Shown piece by piece: positions 18,701-26,216 of a stretch of 42,355 bases of DNA. The stretch comes from Oscillospiraceae bacterium (lineage in GTDB: Bacteria; Bacillota; Clostridia; Oscillospirales; Oscillospiraceae): NCBI GenBank assembly GCA_009785345.1, contig WQWL01000016.1, positions 1 through 42,355 of the forward strand, in the 5' to 3' direction. Positions within the stretch are counted from its first letter, which is position 1. Each line of letters starts with the position of its first letter. The notes below the pieces were generated by a model. That model saw only the letters and a program-made list of their open reading frames with translations. It searched no databases and was not told where the DNA came from. A program made the position numbers and the translations under genes.

Positions 18701-21429
18701 CAGAAATTAGTAGCGTCATGTTGATTCATGGTTGTACGCCACATGTCAGGCACTATGCGACCTCTTTCTTGATCATTAAAGCGACCCCAACCAGGACTGG
18801 AGTTTTGATCTTCAGAGATACGAATCATATCTGCATATGTTGCGCCATCTTCATAGAAATTTCTCATTCTTGAGTTAGCAGTAGAGATAAGGAAATCTGT
18901 TCCTGCTGCTTCACGCATCCATCTGAGTGCTAGTACATTTGCCATAGGTCCATAGCTTTCCTCATTATTTCGCATGAAGTCAACTTTCATGAATCCCATA
19001 CCAATGCTTCTGTAAAACTCAACCATTCCTTTTACATATTCTCTGGCTCCCGGTTTAAAGGGATCTATAATATACCAGTTTTGGAAGGAATACGCACCGC
19101 CATCACTATTTTGAATATTTGGTGTGCTGTAAGGCACTCGTCCGGGATAATCCTGCGGACTGGCACTTCCAAGCCCTTGTCCTGCGGCAAGTCCATCATT
19201 TTCCAAATTCCACACTCTTGATGGACGGCGTACAATATATCTTAGTGGTAAACCATTCGGATATTGTGCCGAAAGTTCAGGATTTTCCAGTGAAAATCTT
19301 GTTCTGGTGACTCCATCTGCTTCATACATTTCTGTATTCCAAATAGTAAGATCGGCAAATGCAGGATTATTGTATGCTCTGTTGAAATTCGACGTATTCA
19401 AATTCCAACCCACACCATCAGGCATAGGAGCACCAGTTACTCTGTTAATAAAAGGATGTTGGTCGTTATGAGGCATACATGGCCAATATACATACATCAT
19501 ATTAAGCCATAATGGGTTGTGGTATGTACCGGGTATCATTCCATGTGAAAGAACAAAGTTTGAAAAATCTTCATTGGATACGCCGTATGGAGTATATACT
19601 CTTTCACCTTCGATATAAATAAACTCTACTGTTTCCCATCCTCTGTAGTGGAATAATGGATAGCCGTGTTGATTTGGTTGTTGCCCGCCTCTGGAGGAAT
19701 CAACCCAACCGTCCATTGCAATAAAGTCAACGACGCCACCTCTGCCGTCATTCAACTCTAAATTATGGCGACCTCCTATGCCTTCTGTAGTTCCAAGCCA
19801 GTGTATTACATCGTAAATTTGCTGAACAAATCGCCACGCATTCGATGTATAACCTTCAACTGTCCAGAATACAGGTGCACGATTATGATAGTCAATCCAT
19901 GAAGGTAGATAACGATCTATATTGTAGTTAAGCGCATTATGATCGTTCGTTTCACGATAAGTAAAATATGGAGCTAACTGACCATTCACGGGATCCATCA
20001 AAACAGAACGGAATTGATAAGCAAGCCAAACAGGAGTGACAATGGTTTGCTCAATTCCTCTTCTGGGGCATAAAGATGCTTGGGGTGATAATATCAAACC
20101 TTGTCTGGCTGTTCTGAGATTGTTAAATGCAGCACTAACCTGAGCCTCTGTTGCATTGGTATTTTCCAAAACTGCCTCTGCCAAGGTTAGTTGATATTGT
20201 ACTTCGGTCCAACCAGCACTGAAATACCGCTCTTCCATGGTTCGTACTGCGTTTACAGAGGTTCTCAGAGCAGAAAAATCAACAGCAGTCTCTAATGCTC
20301 CAATCGCATTGTTTAATGCAAGAATTAAATTAGCAATTTCTGTGCTTGTTATGTTGGGATTTAACAGACCGGCTTCGGCAGCTTGCAGTGCCAAAATCAT
20401 GTCCGCCCATCCACCAACGAAGTCGCTCTCATCCAGTGCGTTAGCAGTGGCGATTACATTTCTGAGAGAAACCAGGCTCACCAAGGCATCTAAGGCTCCA
20501 AGCAGCTCGGATGTTGCTGTTGTGATCTGTGCCTCTGTTGCATTTGGATCATTTCTTACAACTATGGCTTGAGCCAAAACTGCTTGCATCGCTGACCAAC
20601 TACTTGCAGTATAATCTGCATCCGAAAGTGCTTGTGCTGCGTTAATCGCATTTGATAATGCAGGATTTGCGTCAAAGGGAGTAATAACAAAAGCCACAGG
20701 TGTAACTGAGCTACCATTGGTATGAGGTATAGTTACAACGGTCCTGAAGGTTTGTACTCCCGCTTCAAGGAATACTCTTTCTGAAAGAGTTACTGCAACA
20801 AGTATAGTATTATTGGCTATATTCGGTCGACCCAAAACATTTCTCAAAGTCTCCCTTGCAAACAATCGTTCACCACCAACTGCACTGATTGCACCGGTTG
20901 CGCCATTAGCACGTAGGTCAACAGGCACGCCAACCGGAGCAAGATTGCCTCCGGCAGGACCCACATAATTTTGCACTGTTGCTCTATTCATGTTCCATGC
21001 TCTGTAGACGAACTCAATTCTGTAGTATCCGGCTTCTACCGCTACAGGCGTGTTAATACTAACCCATTCGCCTAATGCCGGAGCTTGTGTACTCTCCCAA
21101 AAATGCAGGCTGCCATGGGTTGCTTCATTATTTACAGAGAAGTTACCAAAATTTGGTGATCTCTGAATTGTACTATTATACGCAAGACCATTACCAAATG
21201 GACTAAACCCGGCTGCCCCTTCAACTGCGCTAAATTGTGTTGCAATCGGGTTTCCTATATTTGTTGGTGTTGCTTCAATCGGGCTTTCGATATTCATCGG
21301 AGTTACTTCTGCATACGTATAATCCATCGATTGACTTGGTTCGTAGGCAACACCAGTAAAAGTCACGAAACTTAGAACTATACTGATGATTAATATTATT
21401 GCAAATATCTTTTTAGTTTTCTTCAACAT
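15736..21429 (-). CDS. Multidomain secreted glycoside hydrolase, alpha-galactosidase-clan-like, with FIVAR, Big_2, CBM35-like and shared tail module
   Basis: 1897 residues; ATG 21429 follows AAGGAG by six bases. Signal peptide 1-29; a jelly-roll-like, possibly sugar-binding domain (about 75-252); three FIVAR-type helical repeats (about 258-447). The catalytic region (about 455-1135) contains GMGFMKVDFMRN, whose Asp (817) fits the nucleophile of GH27/GH36-like enzymes, and ADMIRISEDQ, whose Glu/Asp (873/874) fits the acid/base; a beta-sandwich ends it. Three Big_2 domains (about 1137-1222, 1224-1307, 1330-1420; each with VTWxS and ASV/ATV), a CBM35-like domain starting WQVEAEAG (about 1425-1612), a linker domain, and the tail module (1750-1897) follow. 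Its tail lacks the cysteines of the other copies. Probably cleaves a galactose-type side chain of an external polysaccharide; specificity is inferred only. It is the middle gene of an operon. Confidence 0.75.
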   Translation of the reverse strand: MLKKTKKIFAIILIISIVLSFVTFTGVAYEPSQSMDYTYAEVTPMNIESPIEATPTNIGNPIATQFSAVEGAAGFSPFGNGLAYNSTIQRSPNFGNFSVNNEATHGSLHFWESTQAPALGEWVSINTPVAVEAGYYRIEFVYRAWNMNRATVQNYVGPAGGNLAPVGVPVDLRANGATGAISAVGGERLFARETLRNVLGRPNIANNTILVAVTLSERVFLEAGVQTFRTVVTIPHTNGSSVTPVAFVITPFDANPALSNAINAAQALSDADYTASSWSAMQAVLAQAIVVRNDPNATEAQITTATSELLGALDALVSLVSLRNVIATANALDESDFVGGWADMILALQAAEAGLLNPNITSTEIANLILALNNAIGALETAVDFSALRTSVNAVRTMEERYFSAGWTEVQYQLTLAEAVLENTNATEAQVSAAFNNLRTARQGLILSPQASLCPRRGIEQTIVTPVWLAYQFRSVLMDPVNGQLAPYFTYRETNDHNALNYNIDRYLPSWIDYHNRAPVFWTVEGYTSNAWRFVQQIYDVIHWLGTTEGIGGRHNLELNDGRGGVVDFIAMDGWVDSSRGGQQPNQHGYPLFHYRGWETVEFIYIEGERVYTPYGVSNEDFSNFVLSHGMIPGTYHNPLWLNMMYVYWPCMPHNDQHPFINRVTGAPMPDGVGWNLNTSNFNRAYNNPAFADLTIWNTEMYEADGVTRTRFSLENPELSAQYPNGLPLRYIVRRPSRVWNLENDGLAAGQGLGSASPQDYPGRVPYSTPNIQNSDGGAYSFQNWYIIDPFKPGAREYVKGMVEFYRSIGMGFMKVDFMRNNEESYGPMANVLALRWMREAAGTDFLISTANSRMRNFYEDGATYADMIRISEDQNSSPGWGRFNDQERGRIVPDMWRTTMNQHDATNFWANMNRRDGVILDGHQTKVFDYDMGAPAGVHTELKHVLGLKTLGGSGIQLSGSLPQLREIPLDIMFNPAMMELIEERFIAQPVESFVDLINDGVAGANPAWLNVRNDTNRRNTFPGGGNSPGGNFFNVDTTAPGAGLTFRPLTQIYYGQTENGDTVIGFFNRENTPQLRELRFEDIGLSGAFNVYDLWTSTTENPNGDVIARGVTEWSETLIGRGSRVIRIVQTYGIISSESELNLTLNGAAGEDQALVEARVVLRDGTPSTQGVTWISTNPEVASVTNGLVQALTAGTTTIRVASIEDPTLTFDLEVTVVDMAILPVSIVLDPTSATVDSGEILTVTATVLPETAGNRAVTWSSSNNAVASVDDNGVVLAIGGGTAIITATSIAAPTVMAEFEITVEGDPIDTDTAIVVSIQNDFDIRQLGAIVRDNAPRQIISLLPAGTQTGTLTANGQIQLRAVVEGAYDSSVTWRSLDPVIATVDETGLVTVLTRGTTTITATSNVDGRSAAQVFVHGAYEAWQVEAEAGLVFPNFNGTTPITAGTANRIYDLGGGHSIIRDYAPAPGTNINSRPSTEAANVSNRAMVGNVNLARGVDVVFNAPAAGDFNISVYYVQGSDAGHSPFPNAADPDRINARLLTVSTVPGDTSPPLIAQGTRGDFNQRSEFEPVTTTLSLQQGPNTIRIRGAFHAGDNANNAPNIDRISITSASAGVLGVIGNVTDVSGNFIDIEPILITENKNAVGTTYVYVDIYRDGALVAGNREIETGSVIVFSQQSIGGRTLNNGFVYAGYFPGAAATRISKDQFEAPGIYTARIRFGAGEGSLVSEPIFLFERDDEVEPVPTTEFDGTNPARLRTLLDDYNVTLQTRGNLGIFAQHSPFIIPEGRTLYIETTLNIQRDAELIIKGTVVVLEGGRINNQGSGTGGGTINITGSGRLVNYGHVENVTNSTINNYGLIINNARFEVRARAIFIDNGLIDGSNPLNINRDAIRIRP

Positions 21430-21454
21430 AGAGTTCTCCTTCATTTCTTGTTAT

Positions 21455-21492
21455 AACCGCCTTAGCAGATTAGCTTACCTGCTAAGGCGGTT
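21455..21492 (-). terminator. 14-bp perfect hairpin inside the operon
   Basis: AACCGCCTTAGCAG pairs perfectly with CTGCTAAGGCGGTT around a ten-base loop. On the minus strand it lies between the stop at 21545 and the ribosome site of the glycosidase gene, with only TTATAACAAG-type sequence after it. No promoter fits between it and the next gene. It may be a partial terminator or an RNA-stability element that sets relative expression. Confidence 0.6.
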
Positions 21493-21544
21493 TGAGGATT
21501 ACTGTTTAGTTTTTAATATTTACTTCTTGTCCGACATATTTTGC

Positions 21545-24500
21545 TTAATCTTCAGGCTCCGGCTCTACCACCGGGCAACGTCTGGTTGCATCTCTGTGTA
21601 TACTGACATTTGCTCCATCATATAAGTACACATCTCCGCAGCATTCCCAACAATAGTACACTGATGCACGTACGGTAAATCTGCCCTCGCTTCCAACTGT
21701 GACATTACCTTCATTGAAGAATCTTGAGCCGGTTACATTTTCTACCAAGCCATTAACAACTAAGTTTCCGGTATCTTCAACGGTTATTGTGCTTCCGTTA
21801 CCTTGGTTGTTGACTCTTCCACCTGGAAGTACCACTAGATTACCGTAGATTTGAAGCTCTACATCGCCACGTTGTACATTTAATGTGGTTCGAATGTATA
21901 GAGTTCTTCCTTCTGGTATCACAAACGGACTGTGCTGTGCAAATATGCCAAGGTTACCGCGTGTCGTTAGGATAACATTGCTTGTCTCCAGTAAGTCAGT
22001 TAAACGATTCGGGTTTGTGCCATCGAATTCGACAGTTGGCACTACAACAACAACAATAATCGTATAAACTATGCCATCCGCTACACGCACTGTATCGCCT
22101 GTTGCAACACCTGCTAAACCACCTAAGCTAAGCGGCCAGTCCTGACCAGCTACGTAGAATATAACCATATCGTCAGCTGCTTCAAGTACTGTGATCGTAC
22201 CTCTTAATTGATCTCCAAATGTTGGATGATTGTAAATCATGTCCTCAGAAACAGTAAACGTGATTGTTTGTTCCTCTTGATCAATTACTCCCGCAACATC
22301 GTCTATTGATAAGGCAGTAATGTCTAGCAACTCTACAACTGCTAGTGCATCTAACACCAAGCGTCCATCAGGACGTGTACCAATGTTGGCGAAACGGATT
22401 GCAGGCTCGTTATCTCTGAGAACCGGATCCAGTATAGCAAGAGCTATAGTAAGTTCGCCTTCTGGAAGATCTGCAGGTACTGTTAATGCAAAGTTAACCG
22501 CATTACGTCCGTCGTGTGCAGGAATGAAGTAAGGACTGTCTACAGGATGTATTGGTAATGTACGTAATTGATCAGCAGTGCGATAATATACTGTATGCGT
22601 TTCGCCGATCGCATTAACTACTTCACGAGTACCGGCCGGTGCTGGACGTGCATTATTTATCGCTCTGTGACGTGGCATCCACTGAGTGATATCCACATCT
22701 TCAATAACTTGGCGATATACTACATTTCCGTCTGCATCAATGAATGATACTTCAAAGGGCCATGTGCGGTAGAATGGTGCAACACCTCTATTATTTACAA
22801 CCATGTCCACGTTGACAGTTTCGCCACGTGCAAGAGCGCCATCAACTTCAATTTCCTCGATGACAAATCTGTAGCCCATGTTATCGTGTGCTGCAAGGTT
22901 GTTCTTTTGTAGTCGAGTTGCATCAGCTGTTGTAGGTTGAGCAGTGGTCACATTATTTGGACCGCGAGGCAACAGGTTTGATGTATTAGCCCAACGGAAA
23001 GCGTAGATAGTACGCATGACGTTAATCATGAGATTGTCCCAGTCTCCTCCAAACTCATTGGGAGTCCATGTGCCGCCTACATTTGTCAGTGCCGGCATAT
23101 TATGATGCCAAGAACCTGATGAATTATCACCCCATTCGCCGCCTGACCAACCACCACTCATCCAGAAGGTTGGGTTACGGGCAGCATTTGCGTATTCATC
23201 AATATCAGCCATTGTAGGTGATGAGCCGCTGTTGTACCAGCTATCGCCTGCAAGGCCTGTGAACGCAGGAACATTTCTCATGTTTGCATTTATGTTATTG
23301 TGTAAAAAGCTGGTATTATTTGGAGCGCCGGTAGGCAGATTTATGCCTTGCGTCCTATTACCGCGACCCCAGCCGTTTGCGTCCCAGTTGTCTGCGGCCA
23401 GATTTTGCCCGGCTAATGAGTTCCACACCGTGAAGTGCGCATTTTGTGCTGCCTGGTCATGGAATATACCCATATCATATCTTGTGGCTATCCAGTTTGC
23501 ATAGCGCATTGCGAGCTGTACATTGTCAAACCCGGCAAATGCATCAATATAGTGACGCACGATTTCATAAGCAAACTCTGAATTCGGGAAAGTGTCTTTA
23601 TCTTCTATTGGCCAGTTATGCCACTCACCCCAGTGACCGAGGGATCCTAGCTGAACTTGTGCTACAACTCTCCATGGTGATTCCGGATCACCGATTGCTT
23701 CTGCCATTGCCACAACGAGATCCTCATGGTGTTTTGCAAGCATATGATGCTCGTATCTTGGTCCGAGACCTACCCATCCGGAGATGTCATTAGGTGAGAA
23801 ATACCATACACCTTCAGGTCCCCAGCTGTTATCTTGACTCCAGCCTGCACGAAGTTGCGTAAGACCACGGCCGGTCGTGCCGCCACCTACAAAGTTACCC
23901 TCTGCGTTAAAGTCAGGGCGTCTGTATGGTACACAGCCCGCCGGGCAGACACGCAAATCAGGAAGAGGTATAGGAACACCAAACTCATCTAGCTCAGTGC
24001 CACGTGATGGATTCGGAATAGCACAACGGAAGAAGCCATCCGTAATTCCGGCTCGCTGTGCAGGTGTTGGCGGTGCACTTACGCCTGCCGGATTTTCCGG
24101 ATTTGCGGCTACGTATAATTGTTGATCCCTGAAGTTTTGGAAGAAACGATAATGTGGGTCAGCAGGATTACGCATTCTTTCATATAATCCGTCACTAACT
24201 AATACAGGATTGCCATAACCATCTAAAACGGGATTGCCATAGCCATCAAGTTGAGGAACCATGAATGGTCTGTCTGCTTCAAAGGGAATATTATGCGGAC
24301 AGTTCGCAGGTGATCCATCTGCTTGATAAGGTGTGTTCGATTGCCAGCGCATATCATGAATTACAAAAGTAGGTACATCGGCTACCCTGCGATTCCACAA
24401 ATTCATATATGCGAGTCGTTGAGCCGCACTGAGTTGCCCTGCAAGAGTGGAATTTGGGAAAACCTGGTTGCCAAATGGATCTGTTGCATCTGCAGCCACA

Positions 24501-25573
24501 GCATTTCCTTGCTGTCCGCTAGGAACGTCCATATGCAAGCGTAGTGAAATATATTGTCCGCGGTTGGCATAGCCAGTAAATATTGTATCCAATAATGCTC
24601 CGCGAGTGCCCCACTGGTCACGACCGGCACCTGCTGTAGGATAGGCATTCCAGGCATATGCTCTGGTTTGAGACAAGTCAATTTCATGGTTTTCATTTAT
24701 CATATCTCTCCATGATACATAGACATAACCCATGACTTGTCCACCACCGGGAGCACCTACTCCCGCGCTTGGTCCGCCGCCCATGAGTGGGTTGAGGAGG
24801 AGAGAGAAATCTTCCTGTGGATAGAGTACGCCTTCTCTTGCTTCACGGACAAATTGTCCAACCGTAGTTAAAGTTGTACCACCAGCCGGCAAATGCCTTT
24901 GCACATTCGTTCTTGAAATGGCACCGGTATCCCAGCCTTGCCATGAAATGCTTATATCAGCCGGAACAGGGATGTTGCCATCGCCATCACTAAGCTGATC
25001 AAGACGTAGGCGCATTCCGGTCCAGTGTGTATGGTATTCCATGCCCACACGACCCAAGCGCACAGCATTGCCATAGAAGAATTCGTTCATATAAACAGGT
25101 CTTGCAGCCATTGCAGGAACTCCTGGGTCAGCTCTGTTAGCTGTAGGTCTATAAAGGAATCCGTTTGCAACTAAGTAATGAACATTCGGACGTCCGTGGA
25201 ATGTGAATCCACCGTCTCTGCCATCAATGCTGATGAACCAGATGTTTCTCGTGTCGCGGTATAAGCCTTCTACTATTGTATATAGAACATCACCACCGGC
25301 GGTCGCACGGAGTGTAAGTTGATCATCTCCGGCTCCGTCTGTTACCGCGTTGTGAGCAACACGGTTCCATTCGCCGAGTACTACATCATCCCATACTTCC
25401 AGTCTACCGGAAAATTCAGAAAATGGTATGCCGACCGGAGGTGCTTCTTCTGCTGCTACAGGTTCTGCATCATATGCTTCAGGTTCCTCTGCAAGAGCGC
25501 TAACCGCTAATATGCTAACCAGGAAGCTTAACGCTAATAATAAAGCTATTATCTTTTTTATTGATTTTGACAT
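21545..25573 (-). CDS. Secreted DUF4832-type glycosidase-like protein with extra beta domain before the tail module (paralogue E)
   Basis: 1342 residues from ATG 25573, six bases after AAGGAG; the longer in-frame ATG at 25639 lies in the leader and would hide the signal peptide. Signal peptide ends ALA-EEP. Family core: beta domain (about 50-240), LNPLMGGG, ISLRLHMDVP, GHWGEWHNWP (Glu near 650), SGGEWGD (near 809), beta-sandwich. Unlike the others it has about 95 added residues (LLDITALSIDDVAGVIDQ onward, about 1085-1180), resembling the small Ig-like DUF5018-type domains, before the tail module (1183-1333, YCWECCGD). LDGYGNPV is duplicated in tandem (24-bp repeat, 24207-24254). First gene of an operon with the glycosidase and paralogue D, with its own promoter and about 160 bases of structured leader. 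Confidence 0.8.
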   Translation of the reverse strand: MSKSIKKIIALLLALSFLVSILAVSALAEEPEAYDAEPVAAEEAPPVGIPFSEFSGRLEVWDDVVLGEWNRVAHNAVTDGAGDDQLTLRATAGGDVLYTIVEGLYRDTRNIWFISIDGRDGGFTFHGRPNVHYLVANGFLYRPTANRADPGVPAMAARPVYMNEFFYGNAVRLGRVGMEYHTHWTGMRLRLDQLSDGDGNIPVPADISISWQGWDTGAISRTNVQRHLPAGGTTLTTVGQFVREAREGVLYPQEDFSLLLNPLMGGGPSAGVGAPGGGQVMGYVYVSWRDMINENHEIDLSQTRAYAWNAYPTAGAGRDQWGTRGALLDTIFTGYANRGQYISLRLHMDVPSGQQGNAVAADATDPFGNQVFPNSTLAGQLSAAQRLAYMNLWNRRVADVPTFVIHDMRWQSNTPYQADGSPANCPHNIPFEADRPFMVPQLDGYGNPVLDGYGNPVLVSDGLYERMRNPADPHYRFFQNFRDQQLYVAANPENPAGVSAPPTPAQRAGITDGFFRCAIPNPSRGTELDEFGVPIPLPDLRVCPAGCVPYRRPDFNAEGNFVGGGTTGRGLTQLRAGWSQDNSWGPEGVWYFSPNDISGWVGLGPRYEHHMLAKHHEDLVVAMAEAIGDPESPWRVVAQVQLGSLGHWGEWHNWPIEDKDTFPNSEFAYEIVRHYIDAFAGFDNVQLAMRYANWIATRYDMGIFHDQAAQNAHFTVWNSLAGQNLAADNWDANGWGRGNRTQGINLPTGAPNNTSFLHNNINANMRNVPAFTGLAGDSWYNSGSSPTMADIDEYANAARNPTFWMSGGWSGGEWGDNSSGSWHHNMPALTNVGGTWTPNEFGGDWDNLMINVMRTIYAFRWANTSNLLPRGPNNVTTAQPTTADATRLQKNNLAAHDNMGYRFVIEEIEVDGALARGETVNVDMVVNNRGVAPFYRTWPFEVSFIDADGNVVYRQVIEDVDITQWMPRHRAINNARPAPAGTREVVNAIGETHTVYYRTADQLRTLPIHPVDSPYFIPAHDGRNAVNFALTVPADLPEGELTIALAILDPVLRDNEPAIRFANIGTRPDGRLVLDALAVVELLDITALSIDDVAGVIDQEEQTITFTVSEDMIYNHPTFGDQLRGTITVLEAADDMVIFYVAGQDWPLSLGGLAGVATGDTVRVADGIVYTIIVVVVVPTVEFDGTNPNRLTDLLETSNVILTTRGNLGIFAQHSPFVIPEGRTLYIRTTLNVQRGDVELQIYGNLVVLPGGRVNNQGNGSTITVEDTGNLVVNGLVENVTGSRFFNEGNVTVGSEGRFTVRASVYYCWECCGDVYLYDGANVSIHRDATRRCPVVEPEPED
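24207..24254 (-). repeat. Tandem 24-bp in-frame repeat within paralogue E
   Basis: Two adjacent copies of a unit encoding LDGYGNPV, differing at a few bases. The other paralogues lack it, so it is a local duplication. Confidence 0.7.
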
Positions 25574-25577
25574 TATT

Positions 25578-25661
25578 TTCTCCTTAAAATATTTTTGCCT
25601 CTTTCTTCTGAGGTTGCGGCTCCTCATTTTCAACCACAATCTGAAGCGCGCAATGTGGTTG
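25578..25661 (-). promoter_or_regulatory. Structured, conserved leader of the 25573 operon
   Basis: CAACCACA (25631-25638) and TGTGGTTG (25654-25661) form an 8-bp stem. Next on the minus strand comes the block shared with the leader of paralogue B, GAGGAGCC-G-CAACCTCAGAA (25606-25625), then GGCAAAAATATTTT and the ribosome site. Confidence 0.5.
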
Positions 25662-25738
25662 CTTGAATCCTCCTTCCCCGCATCTTAAATCAATTGTGCT
25701 TTCTGAAATTGCGCATTACTAATTCAGGGTTAGAAACT

Positions 25739-25767
25739 ATTATAATTCCACACTTACCCCATTGCAA
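25739..25767 (-). promoter_or_regulatory. Promoter of the 25573-12055 operon
   Basis: TTGCAA (25767-25762) and TATAAT (25744-25739), 17 bases apart on the minus strand. The leader is about 160 bases. Confidence 0.7.
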
Positions 25768-25966
25768 TAGAAACTACACGAAAATGATAGTATTTGTATA
25801 AACACACAAAAGAGTTGGCGAAAATAGACAACACTTGAGGCATTTATCTTTTGCCACTTCTTAACCTCAAATAACATTTTTGTCACGTTGATCATAAATA
25901 TGAATCTTCCTCAGCAACTCATCGTTTTTACATAATCGACTAAAACAAAAAAATATGCATGCAGTG

Positions 25967-25995
25967 TTGAATAATATCAACATATGTTATATAAT
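25967..25995 (+). promoter_or_regulatory. Promoter of paralogue F
   Basis: TTGAAT (25967-25972) and TATAAT (25990-25995), 17 bases apart. A second TATAAT at 26070-26075 lacks a good -35 box. Confidence 0.6.
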
Positions 25996-26216
25996 GCCGA
26001 TTACTAATGGTCGATTAATAAAGACGTATTAATAATGCACATGTGTGCAAACAAGTAGATTATACGAGCTATAATTACTTGGATAATGAAAGAGGTGATA
26101 ATTAGAAAAATATAAATGTGTTTGTAATTAAACACAACTTTTATCCTTGGATAAGGATTTTGGAGTTCCAACACCGGTAACAAAAAGAAAAAAATAATTT
26201 TTAGAAGGAGAACAGA

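Larger units (their letters stand above)
25574..26216. other. 643-bp divergent control region
   Basis: It separates the operon starting at 25573 from the plus-strand gene at 26217. It holds one promoter for each direction (25739-25767 minus, 25967-25995 plus), a structured leader on the left (25578-25661), and on the right a leader of about 215 bases with a small inverted repeat (GTGTTT/AAACAC, 26118-26135). I see no gene in it. The very AT-rich middle could bind regulators. Confidence 0.6.
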
